A DNA stretch of 64,000 nt from Prevotella sp. 10(H) (GCF_000711235.1 NZ_JOMI01000001.1:1-64000), one strand, 5' to 3'; numbered from the stretch's first letter, positions 19,109-28,060 are shown. The notes: generated by a model from the letters alone, not told the origin. A program made the numbers and translations.

Positions 19109-19182
19109 TTTCTAAATCTTTAGTTCTAAATCGATTTTTTTGTACTCTCGGGCTTTCCCCATTGGGGAAACAAAAGGGACAT

Positions 19183-19476
19183 TTACAAAAAGAATGATCT
19201 CAGGATTGTCGCAGCAACGATAAGGAAGATGCACGCTCCGAACCAGGAAGCTGCAGTCTTGGAGGTATCGGGATCTCCGGAAGAGAATTTTCCGTAGACT
19301 TTGACTCCGCCGATCAGGCCGACAACCGCGCCAATGGCATAAATAAGTTTGGTGCCGGGATCGAAATAAGAGGTTACCATATTGGTGGCTTCGGTAATAC
19401 CGGCCTGGCCGTTGCCTTGGGCATACATGGCGGTTGCAGCTAAGAGAAATGTGGAAAGAAAAAATAATTTTTGCAT
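19183..19476 (-). CDS. traE: Conjugative transfer protein TraE (DUF4134, pilin-like)
   Basis: 97 residues. A signal peptide (FFLSTFLLAATAMYAQGNG) precedes two hydrophobic helices separated by a short polar loop (GKFSSGDPDTSKTAASW), the VirB2-like layout. It is the first gene of this tra transcript, with a promoter box 44 bases upstream. In related elements traD lies immediately before it; here 8.7 kb of cargo intervenes. Confidence 0.9.
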   Translation of the reverse strand: MQKLFFLSTFLLAATAMYAQGNGQAGITEATNMVTSYFDPGTKLIYAIGAVVGLIGGVKVYGKFSSGDPDTSKTAASWFGACIFLIVAATILRSFFL

Positions 19477-19519
19477 CGCTTTTACATTTTAAAATGAATA
19501 ACTAAATGAATTGCGATAT

Positions 19520-19527
19520 CAAATATA
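19520..19527 (-). promoter_or_regulatory. -7 box TATATTTG for traE operon
   Basis: On the minus strand 19527-19520 reads TATATTTG, matching TAnnTTTG, 44 bases before the traE ATG. This would let traE onward be transcribed despite separation from traA-D. Confidence 0.45.
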
Positions 19528-19684
19528 TTGGAACTAAATAGCTGAATTCCAAACCTGTCGGCGTATTGCTTTATATGTCATAATGTTTCACTTTCAGGAA
19601 TTACGGTAGGGTGTTTTCTTAATGATACCTTAAAAAAATAAGGTATTAAAAAACTTGCTGACATACTGTTGTCATTCCCACCTG

Positions 19685-19692
19685 ATACATTT
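19685..19692 (+). promoter_or_regulatory. -7 box TACATTTG for VOC operon
   Basis: TACATTTG fits TAnnTTTG and is 31 bases before the ATG at 19723. The -33 element is not clear. Confidence 0.45.
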
Positions 19693-19722
19693 GCAGTGTA
19701 GTTAATTAAAAAAAATATAAAC

Positions 19723-20124
19723 ATGAAAATTAAACCTTATTTAGCCTTTAATGGCAATGCAGAAGAAGCATTGAACTTTTATGCCGGAGTATTTAACGGA
19801 ACAATTGGAGAGATATGTCGCTATGGAGAATATCAGGAAATGGAAAGCCCCGCGGGTTACAAGGATAAGATAATCCATTCCAATCTGGATTTTAATGGCT
19901 GCACAATCAGTATGGCAGATACGATGCCCGGTACAAAAACCGATTTCGGTTCAGGTCTTACAATAACGGTATTTTGCGATACAGAGGAGCAGCTTAAAGA
20001 CATTTATGCAAAATTATCTGTCGGCGGACAAATAAAATGCGAACTTTGCCAGCCGGGTTATGCTAAGTTATATGCAGAAATTCTGGATAAATTTGGCGTA
20101 CTTTGGGCATTGATTATTGAATAA
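19723..20124 (+). CDS. VOC family protein (PhnB-like)
   Basis: 133 residues. The sequence KIKPYLAFNGNAEEALNFYAGVFNG is the start of PhnB/glyoxalase-superfamily proteins, and IIHSNLDFNGCTISMADTMPG supplies the second strand pattern. The protein is a cytoplasmic single-domain VOC fold; the substrate cannot be read from sequence. It is the first gene of a plus-strand group with a WYL regulator and a GyrI-like protein, 9 bases before the next gene. Confidence 0.85.
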   Translation: MKIKPYLAFNGNAEEALNFYAGVFNGTIGEICRYGEYQEMESPAGYKDKIIHSNLDFNGCTISMADTMPGTKTDFGSGLTITVFCDTEEQLKDIYAKLSVGGQIKCELCQPGYAKLYAEILDKFGVLWALIIE

Positions 20125-20133
20125 AATTGCACA

Positions 20134-21075
20134 GTGGATAAAGACTTAAACCGAATTGACCGTATATCGGCATTATTAGTACAATTACAGTCGCGACCGA
20201 TTGTCAAAGCCTCTGAGATGGCAAAACGTTTCGGGGTAAGTCTCCGGACGATTTATCGCGATATGAGTACCCTGTCGGAAGCAGGAGTGCCCATATGTGG
20301 TAATTCGGGAATAGGTTATTCACTGGTTGAAGGTTACAGGCTGCCTTCGCTTATGTTTACCAAAGAGGAAGCGATGGCTTTTCTTACAGCCGAAAAGATT
20401 ATCGAGCAACTGACCGATACCCAGAACAGCAATTATTTTCGTCAGGGAATGGATAAAATCCGTGCTGCATTACGGGCAGTGGATAAAAAATACCTTCACG
20501 ATATGGAAGATACCATTGCTGTATATAAAAGCAGGAATACCAAAGAAAGTTTACCCAATCTGATGCAGGTAATACTAAGCAGCATTAATGATAAATTAAT
20601 CGTAGAGATTAACTATACAAATGCAGGAGAAAATAAAAGCAATCGGTTATTGGAAGCTGTCGGTATCAGTTATTCGCATCCCCGTTGGTATCTTGCCGCC
20701 TGGTGTCATTTAAGGGAAGAATACCGGATGTTCAGGCTAGACCGTATAGAGAATATAAAAATTACAGATAGTAAGCATACTAAAGTTCATCCTCCATTGG
20801 AATCTCTTATAGAAGTAGATGATCCCAACTGCCTTCATGAAGTAATTTTGCATACGAGTAAAGAGGTGTCCAAAAACTTTGCCGACAGATGCCATTACAT
20901 GGGTTTAGTAGAAGAAAAAGAACTTGAAAACGGGCAGATTGAACAAACATATATGGCTTATTCTCTTGAAGGTCTAGCGAGGTGGGTATTGGCAAATGCC
21001 GACACAACAACAGTGGTTAAGCCTATTGAAATAAAAAGTATCATAAAACAAATAATTAAGAATTTAGACCTATGA
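20134..21075 (+). CDS. WYL-domain transcriptional regulator
   Basis: 313 residues, starting at GTG (no ATG in frame nearby). The N-terminus (RISALLVQLQSRPIVKASEM, FGVSLRTIYRDMSTL) is a DeoR/HTH_11 winged helix. The middle (YSHPRWYLAAWCHLREEYRM and FRLDRIENI) is a WYL ligand-sensing domain. It probably controls its own small operon. Its stop overlaps the next start (ATGA), so the GyrI-like protein is translationally coupled. Confidence 0.9.
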   Translation: MDKDLNRIDRISALLVQLQSRPIVKASEMAKRFGVSLRTIYRDMSTLSEAGVPICGNSGIGYSLVEGYRLPSLMFTKEEAMAFLTAEKIIEQLTDTQNSNYFRQGMDKIRAALRAVDKKYLHDMEDTIAVYKSRNTKESLPNLMQVILSSINDKLIVEINYTNAGENKSNRLLEAVGISYSHPRWYLAAWCHLREEYRMFRLDRIENIKITDSKHTKVHPPLESLIEVDDPNCLHEVILHTSKEVSKNFADRCHYMGLVEEKELENGQIEQTYMAYSLEGLARWVLANADTTTVVKPIEIKSIIKQIIKNLDL

Positions 21076-21545
21076 AAATAAATAGTACAGAGATAAAAAA
21101 TCTTGAACCGATAAATACAATTGCAATCTCACATGTAGGTGATTATTCCGCTATTGGAAGCGCATTTGAGAAACTTGCGGCATGGGCAGGTGAGAACAAC
21201 CTTTGGGCGGCTATGCCTAAAATGGCGGGTATCTATCACGATAATCCGATGGATACTCCGACAGATAAACTCCGTTCGGAGGCTTGTCTGGAAGACTTGG
21301 CAGGCACTGAACCGGGAGAAGGAATGAAACGCTATACCATCACCGGAGGCAAGTATTTTATGATGCAGGTAGAAGTAACTATGGCAGAATATGGCGAAGC
21401 CTGGCAAAAGGTATATGTTTTACTTGGCGAAAAAGGCTATGGATGCGACATGAGAGACCATTATGAAATTTATATCAGTTGTGTAGGCGATACTCAGGAT
21501 GCTAACTCCCCCTGGATTGTGGATATATGTATTCCTGTTAATTAA
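21072..21545 (+). CDS. GyrI-like small-molecule-binding protein
   Basis: 157 residues. Both halves of the SHS2/GyrI fold are visible: NTIAISHVGDYSAIGSAFEK and GKYFMMQVEVTMAEYGEAW, ending in a strand IVDICIPVN. Such stand-alone domains bind hydrophobic compounds or act with regulators. Coupling to the WYL gene suggests a sensing or detoxifying role; ligand unknown. A terminator hairpin follows at 21589. Confidence 0.85.
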   Translation: MKINSTEIKNLEPINTIAISHVGDYSAIGSAFEKLAAWAGENNLWAAMPKMAGIYHDNPMDTPTDKLRSEACLEDLAGTEPGEGMKRYTITGGKYFMMQVEVTMAEYGEAWQKVYVLLGEKGYGCDMRDHYEIYISCVGDTQDANSPWIVDICIPVN

Positions 21546-21588
21546 TAGATTATTAACAATTTTATAACTTTTTATTTAAAATAAATAA

Positions 21589-21622
21589 AGCCCGTGAAGT
21601 TAACATCACAGGCTATCTTTTT
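21589..21622 (+). terminator. Rho-independent terminator after GyrI-like gene
   Basis: AGCCCGTGA pairs with TCACAGGCT (one C-A mismatch) around an 8-base loop and is followed by ATCTTTTTAT. It closes the VOC/WYL/GyrI-like operon. Confidence 0.7.
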
Positions 21623-21725
21623 ATATTACTCAAGAAAGTTGAGATCAGCCATTAGTTTATCGAGATCACAAAATGGTGATAACTTCCCTGTTCAATTAGA
21701 TTTTCATAAATGATAAAGATTCGTC

Positions 21726-21760
21726 ATTCAGGACATTTTTGTTATCTATACTGTCATTTT
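21726..21760 (+). promoter_or_regulatory. Predicted AraC operator A (ATTCAGGACATTT)
   Basis: The 13-base word ATTCAGGACATTT at 21726-21738 recurs exactly at 23105 and 27037. A weaker copy (GTCATTTT) begins 21 bases further on, near 21753. It lies upstream of the NifX-like gene at 21862, in an otherwise gene-free 316-base gap (21546-21861) that also holds the terminator at 21589. Confidence 0.55.
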
Positions 21761-21861
21761 CATTTCCCCATCTCTTGCTATATTTACCTGCAAGAAGGAT
21801 ACATGTTCTATATACCTGCTTTATATGTCTTCGTATCCTGAAACCTAATTGAATAACCAAT

Positions 21862-22167
21862 ATGCGCATAGCCATTTTTTTGGATAACATAAATTATAAA
21901 GAATTGAATGACGGGCTAAAGACTATACTATTGTTTGATGTTGATGATTACTTAGTTGTTGCTGTCGGACAACAATTATTATTGATATATAATTTCAGCT
22001 ACCTGATAACATGGCTTTTGGGCAAAAGAGTTGAAAAGGTGTATATGACAGGGTCTGACGAAGTAATAAAAAAAGCCATTGAGCATAGCGGGGTCATAAC
22101 AGTGGAACCCTTGTCTAAAATAAAAGACAATCCGTTACTAAAATCACTTGAATTACCAATTGATTAG
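21862..22167 (+). CDS. Small NifX/NifB-like (dinitrogenase cofactor family) protein
   Basis: 101 residues. The order MRIAIFLDN, LFDVDDYLVVAVG, then GKRVEKVYMTGSDEVIKKAIEHSG and a late VEPLSKIKDNP resembles the NifX/NifB cofactor-binding fold, where a beta strand is followed by a variable loop and a final GI/GV strand. The match is weak and the usual metal-binding Cys/His are not obvious. It converges on the AraC gene and their stop codons share two bases. An AraC-type operator lies 124 bases upstream, so it is predicted to be in the same regulon as ftsH. Confidence 0.45.
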   Translation: MRIAIFLDNINYKELNDGLKTILLFDVDDYLVVAVGQQLLLIYNFSYLITWLLGKRVEKVYMTGSDEVIKKAIEHSGVITVEPLSKIKDNPLLKSLELPID

Positions 22168-23036
22168 GAGTTCCTGTATTTCAACGGGGTCATTCCTGTA
22201 TATTGTTTGAAGAATCGTCCGAAAAAAGAAGGATTGGCAAAGTTCAGATCTTCAGATATCTGGAGGATCGATAAATCCGTTGTTTTTAGCTGCTTCTTAA
22301 TTTCGGTTATCAGCGCTATCTGTATCCATTCCTGAAATGAATTTCCGCTCACTTTTTTTATAATGGATGACAGGTAGTTTGGAGTCAGGCATAATTTATC
22401 AGCATAGAAAGCCAGTTTCTTTTCCGCGCGGAAATGTTCCATCAGCAACAAAAAAAACTTTTTGGCAACATCGTCTTCCCTGGATGATTGCCTGAGGATC
22501 CCTCTATCCATTTCAATCTTATAATAAGAACCAATCTCAAGCATGAGGGCCATAATCAGGGATTTGATTATATCTTCCTTAAATGCAAGGTCTTCATGAT
22601 GCTGCTTTATAATGATAGAATGAAGTTCAAGAATATTATAGATGGCTTCTTTACTCACTTCAGTAACCGGATTCTCATTCATATTAACCAAAATATCCTT
22701 ATCCATACGCAGGGGAAAAGAAACGATATAATCCTGAGAAAAAAACATCAGTTCGAACAGGAAGTCATCCGATACTTTTAACATTGTGCATAAATTCTTT
22801 GGAAATATGCAGGTAATTGTATTAGCTTTTACTCCATATTGACGATGGTTGACTTTCAGCATTCCGTTTCCTTTGATACATACTCCCAATATAAGACCGT
22901 CAAAAAGGAATGCTTCTTCCAACCCTATATAATCGGGAAATTTACTGCTGTCGGAAATAATATAATTTTTCAAAAGCGCATTTCCTGTTTCGTCTGCTAC
23001 TCTTTTCAATGATAATGTTTTATGCTCCTTCTGCAT
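22164..23036 (-). CDS. AraC family transcriptional regulator
   Basis: 290 residues. The C-terminal third has both AraC helix-turn-helix motifs: LAFYADKLCLTPNYLSSIIK and ILQISEDLNFANPSFFGRFF, ending FKQYTGMTPLKYRN. The N-terminal part is a cupin-like sensing domain (FDGLILGVCIKGNGMLKVNH). It is divergent from ftsH, with operator B in the 160-base space between them, so autoregulation is likely. It is the only AraC-type regulator in the block and is therefore the candidate that binds sites A, B and C. Confidence 0.9.
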   Translation of the reverse strand: MQKEHKTLSLKRVADETGNALLKNYIISDSSKFPDYIGLEEAFLFDGLILGVCIKGNGMLKVNHRQYGVKANTITCIFPKNLCTMLKVSDDFLFELMFFSQDYIVSFPLRMDKDILVNMNENPVTEVSKEAIYNILELHSIIIKQHHEDLAFKEDIIKSLIMALMLEIGSYYKIEMDRGILRQSSREDDVAKKFFLLLMEHFRAEKKLAFYADKLCLTPNYLSSIIKKVSGNSFQEWIQIALITEIKKQLKTTDLSILQISEDLNFANPSFFGRFFKQYTGMTPLKYRNS

Positions 23037-23104
23037 ATCTTATCTTTTAGTGTTTATGAAGCCAATCTGTACACAATGATACAACTTTATTTTCAAAATT
23101 CGTT

Positions 23105-23140
23105 ATTCAGGACATTTCTATTGTCAAATCAGTTACATAC
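23105..23140 (+). promoter_or_regulatory. Predicted AraC operator B between araC-type gene and ftsH
   Basis: ATTCAGGACATTT at 23105-23117 is identical to sites A and C. A second, looser half-site TCAGTTACAT follows at 23129. It is 80 bases before the ftsH ATG and 69 bases from the divergent AraC start, well placed to control both. Confidence 0.6.
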
Positions 23141-23196
23141 GGGCAGATTTAAAACAGCACTTTTGTACTAAACAAATAAATAAAATTAAACGAATT

Positions 23197-25071
23197 ATGG
23201 AAAAGCAAGAAAAGAAGAATAAACAAAATGAACCGGCTCAGAATGGCAATACGCCAATGCCTTCTTATTACAATTTTATAATTGTGCTCGTTGTATTGAT
23301 GCTGATCAATTCATTAGTTGTACCGGGCTTGTCGGAGAAAAAAATAACCGATACCGATTATGGTACATTTATCGAAAAAGTTGACAAAGGGAAAGTCAAG
23401 CAGGTAAAGATGGATGAGGGGAAGATCTATTATTCTGCTTTGAATGACAGTAATGAAGAGCAAACTTATCAGACAGGTGCGGTAGATGATCCTGATTTGG
23501 TAAACAGATTACTTGCTTCTGAAAGCCCGAATGAAAATGGTAAGATTGAGTTCACCAAGACCATTCCCAGGCAAAACTCACCGATTATCAGTTTCTTGTT
23601 AATGTGGGTACTTCCGGGATTGATATTCTTCTGGATATTCCGTTCAGGCTCAAAAATGATTCAGGGACGTATGGGAGGAGGTGAAAACGTTATGTCATTC
23701 GGAAAGAGTAATGCCAAGATATATGCCGAATCGGAAATAAAAACAACATTCGCTGACGTTGCCGGACAAGATGAGGCAAAAGAATCCCTGAACGAAATTG
23801 TGGACTTCCTTCATAATCCGCAGAGATATGCATCAATCGGTGCAAACCTGCCAAAAGGAGCCTTGTTGGTAGGTCCTCCGGGAACAGGTAAGACTTTGAT
23901 AGCACGCGCTGTTGCAGGAGAAGCGAAAGTACCGTTTTTTGCTATATCGGGTTCTGAGTTTGTACAAATGTTTGTTGGTGTAGGCGCCGCTAAAGTACGT
24001 GACCTCTTTAAACAAGCAAAGGAAAAGGCGCCTTGTATCATCTTTATAGATGAGATAGATACCATCGGTAAAAAACGAGACAGCCGTATGGGAGGTAATG
24101 ATGAACGTGAACAAACACTCAATCAACTATTGACAGAAATGGACGGATTTAATGGACAAACGGGCGTTGTTATACTGGCAGCTACTAACCGCCCGGAAAG
24201 TCTTGATAGCGCTTTATTACGCCCGGGACGTTTCGACAGGCGCATACAGATGGAATTGCCCGACCTTGAAGGACGGAAAGCTATACTAAACGTACATCTG
24301 AAAAAAGTTAAACATGAAAATATCAATCTCGACCTTGTGGCACGTGCTACTTCCGGTGCATCGGGAGCTGAGTTAGCGAACATAGTTAACGAAGCAGCAT
24401 TAAGGGCTGTAAGGCTAGGTAAAGATAGTGTAACTACTGTCGATCTGGAAGAAAGTGTAGAGGTGGTGATAGCCGGAGCACAGAAGAAAGGGAAGGTTAT
24501 TTCTGATGAAGAAAAAAAGATCATTGCTTATCACGAAATAGGACATGCCATTGTTGCCGCCAAACAGAAAAATACCGCTCCTGTGCATAAGATAACCATT
24601 ATACCACGAACCTCCGGCGCATTAGGCTATACCATGCAAGTGGATTCAGGGGATCAGAACCTGATGAGCAGGGAAGAACTGCTGAACAGGATCGCTACTC
24701 TGACCGGAGGACGTGCAGCCGAAGAAATAATCTGCAATACGGTTACAACCGGAGCATCCAATGATATTGAACAGGCTACCAAAATGGCGCGGGCAATGGT
24801 TACCCGCTACGGGATGAGTGAAGAATTCGATATGATGGCTTTGGAAACGGTGAATAATGCTTACCTGGGTGGCGATAGTACATTGACCTGCTCGCCTGAA
24901 ATATCGGCAGCCATAGACAGGGAAGTACTCAAGATGATAAAAGACGCGCATGAAAAGGCATCTCAGATTATCAGGGATAACCTGGATAAAATACATGAAC
25001 TCACGGATTATCTTCTCCAGAAGGAAACAATAACGGGAGATGAATTCATGGCAATATTGAATAAGAAATGA
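23197..25071 (+). CDS. ftsH: ATP-dependent zinc metalloprotease FtsH (accessory copy)
   Basis: 624 residues. Two membrane helices ([18 protein letters not shown] near 25-42 and [18 protein letters not shown] near 133-150) flank a periplasmic segment. The AAA module has GPPGTGKT near 228-235, [12 protein letters not shown], and the second region of homology [19 protein letters not shown]. The protease site HEIGH is near 447. All catalytic residues are intact. FtsH degrades damaged membrane and regulatory proteins. Its place in cargo between traD and traE, under a neighbouring AraC regulator, argues that this is a stress-related accessory copy rather than the housekeeping one (inference; the rest of the genome is not visible). 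Confidence 0.95.
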   Translation: MEKQEKKNKQNEPAQNGNTPMPSYYNFIIVLVVLMLINSLVVPGLSEKKITDTDYGTFIEKVDKGKVKQVKMDEGKIYYSALNDSNEEQTYQTGAVDDPDLVNRLLASESPNENGKIEFTKTIPRQNSPIISFLLMWVLPGLIFFWIFRSGSKMIQGRMGGGENVMSFGKSNAKIYAESEIKTTFADVAGQDEAKESLNEIVDFLHNPQRYASIGANLPKGALLVGPPGTGKTLIARAVAGEAKVPFFAISGSEFVQMFVGVGAAKVRDLFKQAKEKAPCIIFIDEIDTIGKKRDSRMGGNDEREQTLNQLLTEMDGFNGQTGVVILAATNRPESLDSALLRPGRFDRRIQMELPDLEGRKAILNVHLKKVKHENINLDLVARATSGASGAELANIVNEAALRAVRLGKDSVTTVDLEESVEVVIAGAQKKGKVISDEEKKIIAYHEIGHAIVAAKQKNTAPVHKITIIPRTSGALGYTMQVDSGDQNLMSREELLNRIATLTGGRAAEEIICNTVTTGASNDIEQATKMARAMVTRYGMSEEFDMMALETVNNAYLGGDSTLTCSPEISAAIDREVLKMIKDAHEKASQIIRDNLDKIHELTDYLLQKETITGDEFMAILNKK

Positions 25072-25098
25072 AATAGCTTTTCTATACTATTTATTTGT

Positions 25099-25142
25099 TA
25101 GCCGTGTCAGGCAATGTATTTCATTCCGGCACGGCTTTTTTA
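25099..25142 (+). terminator. Rho-independent terminator after ftsH
   Basis: AGCCGTG and CACGGCT form the stem, with partial AGG/CCG pairing inside, followed by six T. It lies between ftsH and the permease start at 25170, so permease expression needs readthrough or its own promoter. Confidence 0.75.
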
Positions 25143-25169
25143 ATTACACATTTTAATCTTTGTAATAAA

Positions 25170-27023
25170 ATGAATTGGGATATAATATTTTCAGGTTTTA
25201 ATACGACATTGATCATATTGGTCGTAACAATAATATTCTTTGTTCGGGGAAAAATCCGTTCCGATCTGGTCGCCTTATGTTCACTCTTAGCCCTCTTGCT
25301 TTTCGGTATCCTTACTACAGGCGAAGCCCTTGCCGGATTTTCCAGTTCTATTGTATTAATGATGGCAGGATTGTTTGTCATAGGAGGTGCTATCTCCCGT
25401 ACAGGCCTGGCCAAACTGATAGGCAGCAAGATACTTAAATTGGCGGGAGGGAATGAAAACCTTCTTTTCGTTCTGGTTATGCTGGTTACGGCATTTATCG
25501 GCGCGTTTGTCAGCAATACAGGTACAGTTGCTATTATGATGCCTATCCTGATTAGTATAGCTGCATCTTCTAAGCTTAATATACGCCGCTATCTGATGCC
25601 GATGGCTTTTGCCAGTGCGATGGGTATTTTCACGTTGATCAGTACTCCTCCGAATATGATAATACAGGACACATTGGTAAATAACGGATTTGAGCCGTTA
25701 GGATTTTTCTCTTTTGCCCCGATAGGATGTATAGCTGTAATAGTAGGGATAATTATCCTGTTTTTTTCCAGCAGGTTGCTCAAAGCAAATAAAAACGGGA
25801 ATGACCGGTCGGTACAAAGTAAATCGTTATCAGAACTCATAGAAGAATATGATTTGAACAATAACCTGTGGAAAATTATTGTACCCGGTAAAACAGAAAT
25901 CATAGGAAAATCTCTTGATGAATTACAACTAACATCAAATTATGGAATTGTTGTCGGGAAAATAATCCATAAAGGAAAGTCCGGGTTTATTTTAAAAAAA
26001 GACGAACAGGAGATTGCCAGGCCGGATTCTCGGATAGCCAAAGACGATATACTTTATTGTTATGGAAGTATTGATAATATAAAACTCTTTGTAGAACATT
26101 CTAGTCTCATCCTTTCTGATATCAGCCAAAAGGAAAAAGAATCCGGTTCGGAAGAATATGGATTGATAGAAGCTGTTATACTTCCTGATTCATATCTGGA
26201 AAACCGCACAGTTACAGATAGCCGTTTCAGGGAGAAGTACCATGTTATTGTGGCGAGTATTAAAAGCTCGGTGAGTGGCCCGGCCAAAGACGTGAAAGAT
26301 AAAAAAATGCAAACAGGCGATGTATTGCTCCTATCCGGCAAATGGGAAGATATTATCTCATTGTCGAATAACCAACGGGATTTTGTTATTATTGGTCAAC
26401 CGGAAAAGGAAGCATCAAAAGTCAGTTTTAATAAAAAAGCTCCGCTTGCAGCATCGATACTGATAGCAATGGTATTTGCCATGACATTTAATCTGCTGCC
26501 GGCTGTAACAGTTGTATTGATAGCGGCTGTTCTGATGGTTATTACAGGATGCCTGAGGAATATGGAAGAAGCGTATGATAGTATCAACTGGAACAGTATC
26601 GTCCTTATTGCAGCTATGCTACCTATGGCAACGGCCTTTGAAAAAACAGGTATTACGACATATATTTCCGAAGCATTATCGCAAGGGTTCGGTTCGATGG
26701 GGCCATCTGTAATGCTGGCGGCGATTTATTGTTTTACTTCGATACTTTCCTTGTTTATTAGTAATACGGCAACTGCCGTACTGTTTGCGCCAATAGCTAT
26801 GAAGACGGCTCTGGTTATGAATGTAAGCCCGTACCCGTTCCTGCTGGCTGTAGCCGTAGCGGCATCTATGTGTTTTGCTTCGCCATTCTCAACCCCTCCT
26901 AATGCGTTGGTGATGAATGCAGGAAATTACACTTTTAAAGATTATGTTAAAGTGGGACTTCCTTTGCAAATAATAATGGGAGTAGTTATGATTATATTCA
27001 TTCCTCTGATTTTTCCCTTTTAA
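25170..27023 (+). CDS. SLC13-family permease with TrkA-C (RCK) domains
   Basis: 617 residues from ATG 25170 (MNWDIIFSGFNTTL); an in-frame TTG at 25095 lies inside the terminator hairpin region and is unlikely. There are hydrophobic helices on both sides (FVSNTGTVAIMMPILISIAA and FISNTATAVLFAPIAMKTA are the two paired SLC13 re-entrant motifs). A hydrophilic middle (about residues 230-420) contains two RCK_C-like domains (PGKTEIIGKSLDELQLTSNY; PDSYLENRTVTDSRFREKY). It probably moves an anion or dicarboxylate by sodium coupling; the substrate is unknown. It sits between ftsH and the HdeD gene and is likely part of the stress block. Confidence 0.85.
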   Translation: MNWDIIFSGFNTTLIILVVTIIFFVRGKIRSDLVALCSLLALLLFGILTTGEALAGFSSSIVLMMAGLFVIGGAISRTGLAKLIGSKILKLAGGNENLLFVLVMLVTAFIGAFVSNTGTVAIMMPILISIAASSKLNIRRYLMPMAFASAMGIFTLISTPPNMIIQDTLVNNGFEPLGFFSFAPIGCIAVIVGIIILFFSSRLLKANKNGNDRSVQSKSLSELIEEYDLNNNLWKIIVPGKTEIIGKSLDELQLTSNYGIVVGKIIHKGKSGFILKKDEQEIARPDSRIAKDDILYCYGSIDNIKLFVEHSSLILSDISQKEKESGSEEYGLIEAVILPDSYLENRTVTDSRFREKYHVIVASIKSSVSGPAKDVKDKKMQTGDVLLLSGKWEDIISLSNNQRDFVIIGQPEKEASKVSFNKKAPLAASILIAMVFAMTFNLLPAVTVVLIAAVLMVITGCLRNMEEAYDSINWNSIVLIAAMLPMATAFEKTGITTYISEALSQGFGSMGPSVMLAAIYCFTSILSLFISNTATAVLFAPIAMKTALVMNVSPYPFLLAVAVAASMCFASPFSTPPNALVMNAGNYTFKDYVKVGLPLQIIMGVVMIIFIPLIFPF

Positions 27024-27036
27024 GTCATAATCGATG

Positions 27037-27069
27037 ATTCAGGACATTTTCGTTATAAGGAAGGACACG
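27037..27069 (+). promoter_or_regulatory. Predicted AraC operator C upstream of hdeD-like gene
   Basis: ATTCAGGACATTT at 27037-27049, with GGACA repeated exactly 21 bases later (27042 and 27063). The word TTCGTTATAAG occurs twice nearby (27049 and about 27102). It is 91 bases before the ATG at 27141. Confidence 0.6.
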
Positions 27070-27140
27070 GATGTTTTTATTTAAATCATGATCTTCGTTA
27101 TAAGAAATAATCAAGTAAAAAATACTAAAACTAAAAGATT

Positions 27141-27716
27141 ATGAAAACAACATTTTTGTACAGAGAGAAGCCTAAATACTGGTGGATGTCGTTATTAATA
27201 GGCATATTGGCTCTTATTATGGGAGTTGTATCATTGGTTACACCCGATACAACACTGGTTGCCCTTACCGTTTTCTTTATTACAATGTTTTTTATCAGTG
27301 GTATAATTGATATTATATATGCTGTCTCGAACAGGAAAACATCCAATAACTGGGGGTGGGCCTTAACTGGAGGCATAATTGATATTGTATTGGGAGTACT
27401 GCTCGTTTGCATGCCTTTACCGGTAGTAACCACCATGCTGGTATATTTTGTGGGTTTTTGGATATTGTTCCGATCAATTCTTTCGATTGGTTTGTCCTGT
27501 GAACTTCAGCAACAGGGGGTAAAAGGCTGGGGATGGTTACTGGCTCTTTCTATCCTGGGAATACTATTCTCTATTTTTTATATGTTAAGTCCTGTACTTA
27601 ATGGGTTATTTGTTGTGATGCTGGTTTCAATAGCTTTTATGACATATGGTATTTTCAGGATCAGTTATGCCTTTAAAATTAAATCGATAAATGATTTACT
27701 TAAAAAGGATAAATAA
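27141..27716 (+). CDS. HdeD-like membrane protein (DUF308)
   Basis: 191 residues with six hydrophobic helices. The pattern YWWMSLLIGILALIMGVVSL, then GWALTGGIIDIVLGVLLVC and GWGWLLALSILGILFSIFYM is the tandem DUF308/HdeD repeat. HdeD proteins are linked with acid and stress tolerance in Enterobacteria; the molecular role is not known. With its own copy of the AraC operator it is a predicted third unit of the regulon. Confidence 0.8.
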   Translation: MKTTFLYREKPKYWWMSLLIGILALIMGVVSLVTPDTTLVALTVFFITMFFISGIIDIIYAVSNRKTSNNWGWALTGGIIDIVLGVLLVCMPLPVVTTMLVYFVGFWILFRSILSIGLSCELQQQGVKGWGWLLALSILGILFSIFYMLSPVLNGLFVVMLVSIAFMTYGIFRISYAFKIKSINDLLKKDK

Positions 27717-27833
27717 GAAACAGAAAAACGCACTATGGCTTAATTATTAGAACAAAATGTATTAAATGAGAGATTTTGGATTTTTCGAAGGCGGAATCTA
27801 TCGAATAAAAACTAAATAAAAAGGAGGTTTATT

Positions 27834-27998
27834 ATGAAAATTACAGATGGACAACTAAACGAAACAGATAATCAACAAAAGGTTGAACTTGTTTCAGATG
27901 ATAAGCAGAGAATCACATCTCCTGAAGAAGATTATCAAAAGTTGAAAGAAACCAAGAGAAGAAGAAAAAAATATTGGTATTGGGTAAAGAATAAATAG
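27834..27998 (+). CDS. 54-residue charged peptide with strong ribosome binding site
   Basis: An ATG at 27834 preceded by AAGGAGG five bases away, an unusually perfect Shine-Dalgarno for Bacteroidota, opens 54 codons. The peptide has an acidic, Gln/Asp-rich N-terminus and a basic aromatic tail (KRRRKKYWYWVKNK). A terminator follows 29 bases after the stop. I do not recognise a family. It could be a small membrane-associated or nucleic-acid-binding peptide of the stress block. Confidence 0.6.
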   Translation: MKITDGQLNETDNQQKVELVSDDKQRITSPEEDYQKLKETKRRRKKYWYWVKNK

Positions 27999-28027
27999 GT
28001 ATAATTCCCGATTCTGTTAATTATAAA

Positions 28028-28060
28028 AGAAGTATCTCAATTGTTAAGATACTTCTTTTG
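28028..28060 (+). terminator. Terminator after the 54-aa gene
   Basis: AGAAGTATCT and AGATACTTCT (10 bp, perfect) with a 9-base loop, followed by TTTTG. It closes the plus-strand cargo before the convergent traD. Confidence 0.75.
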
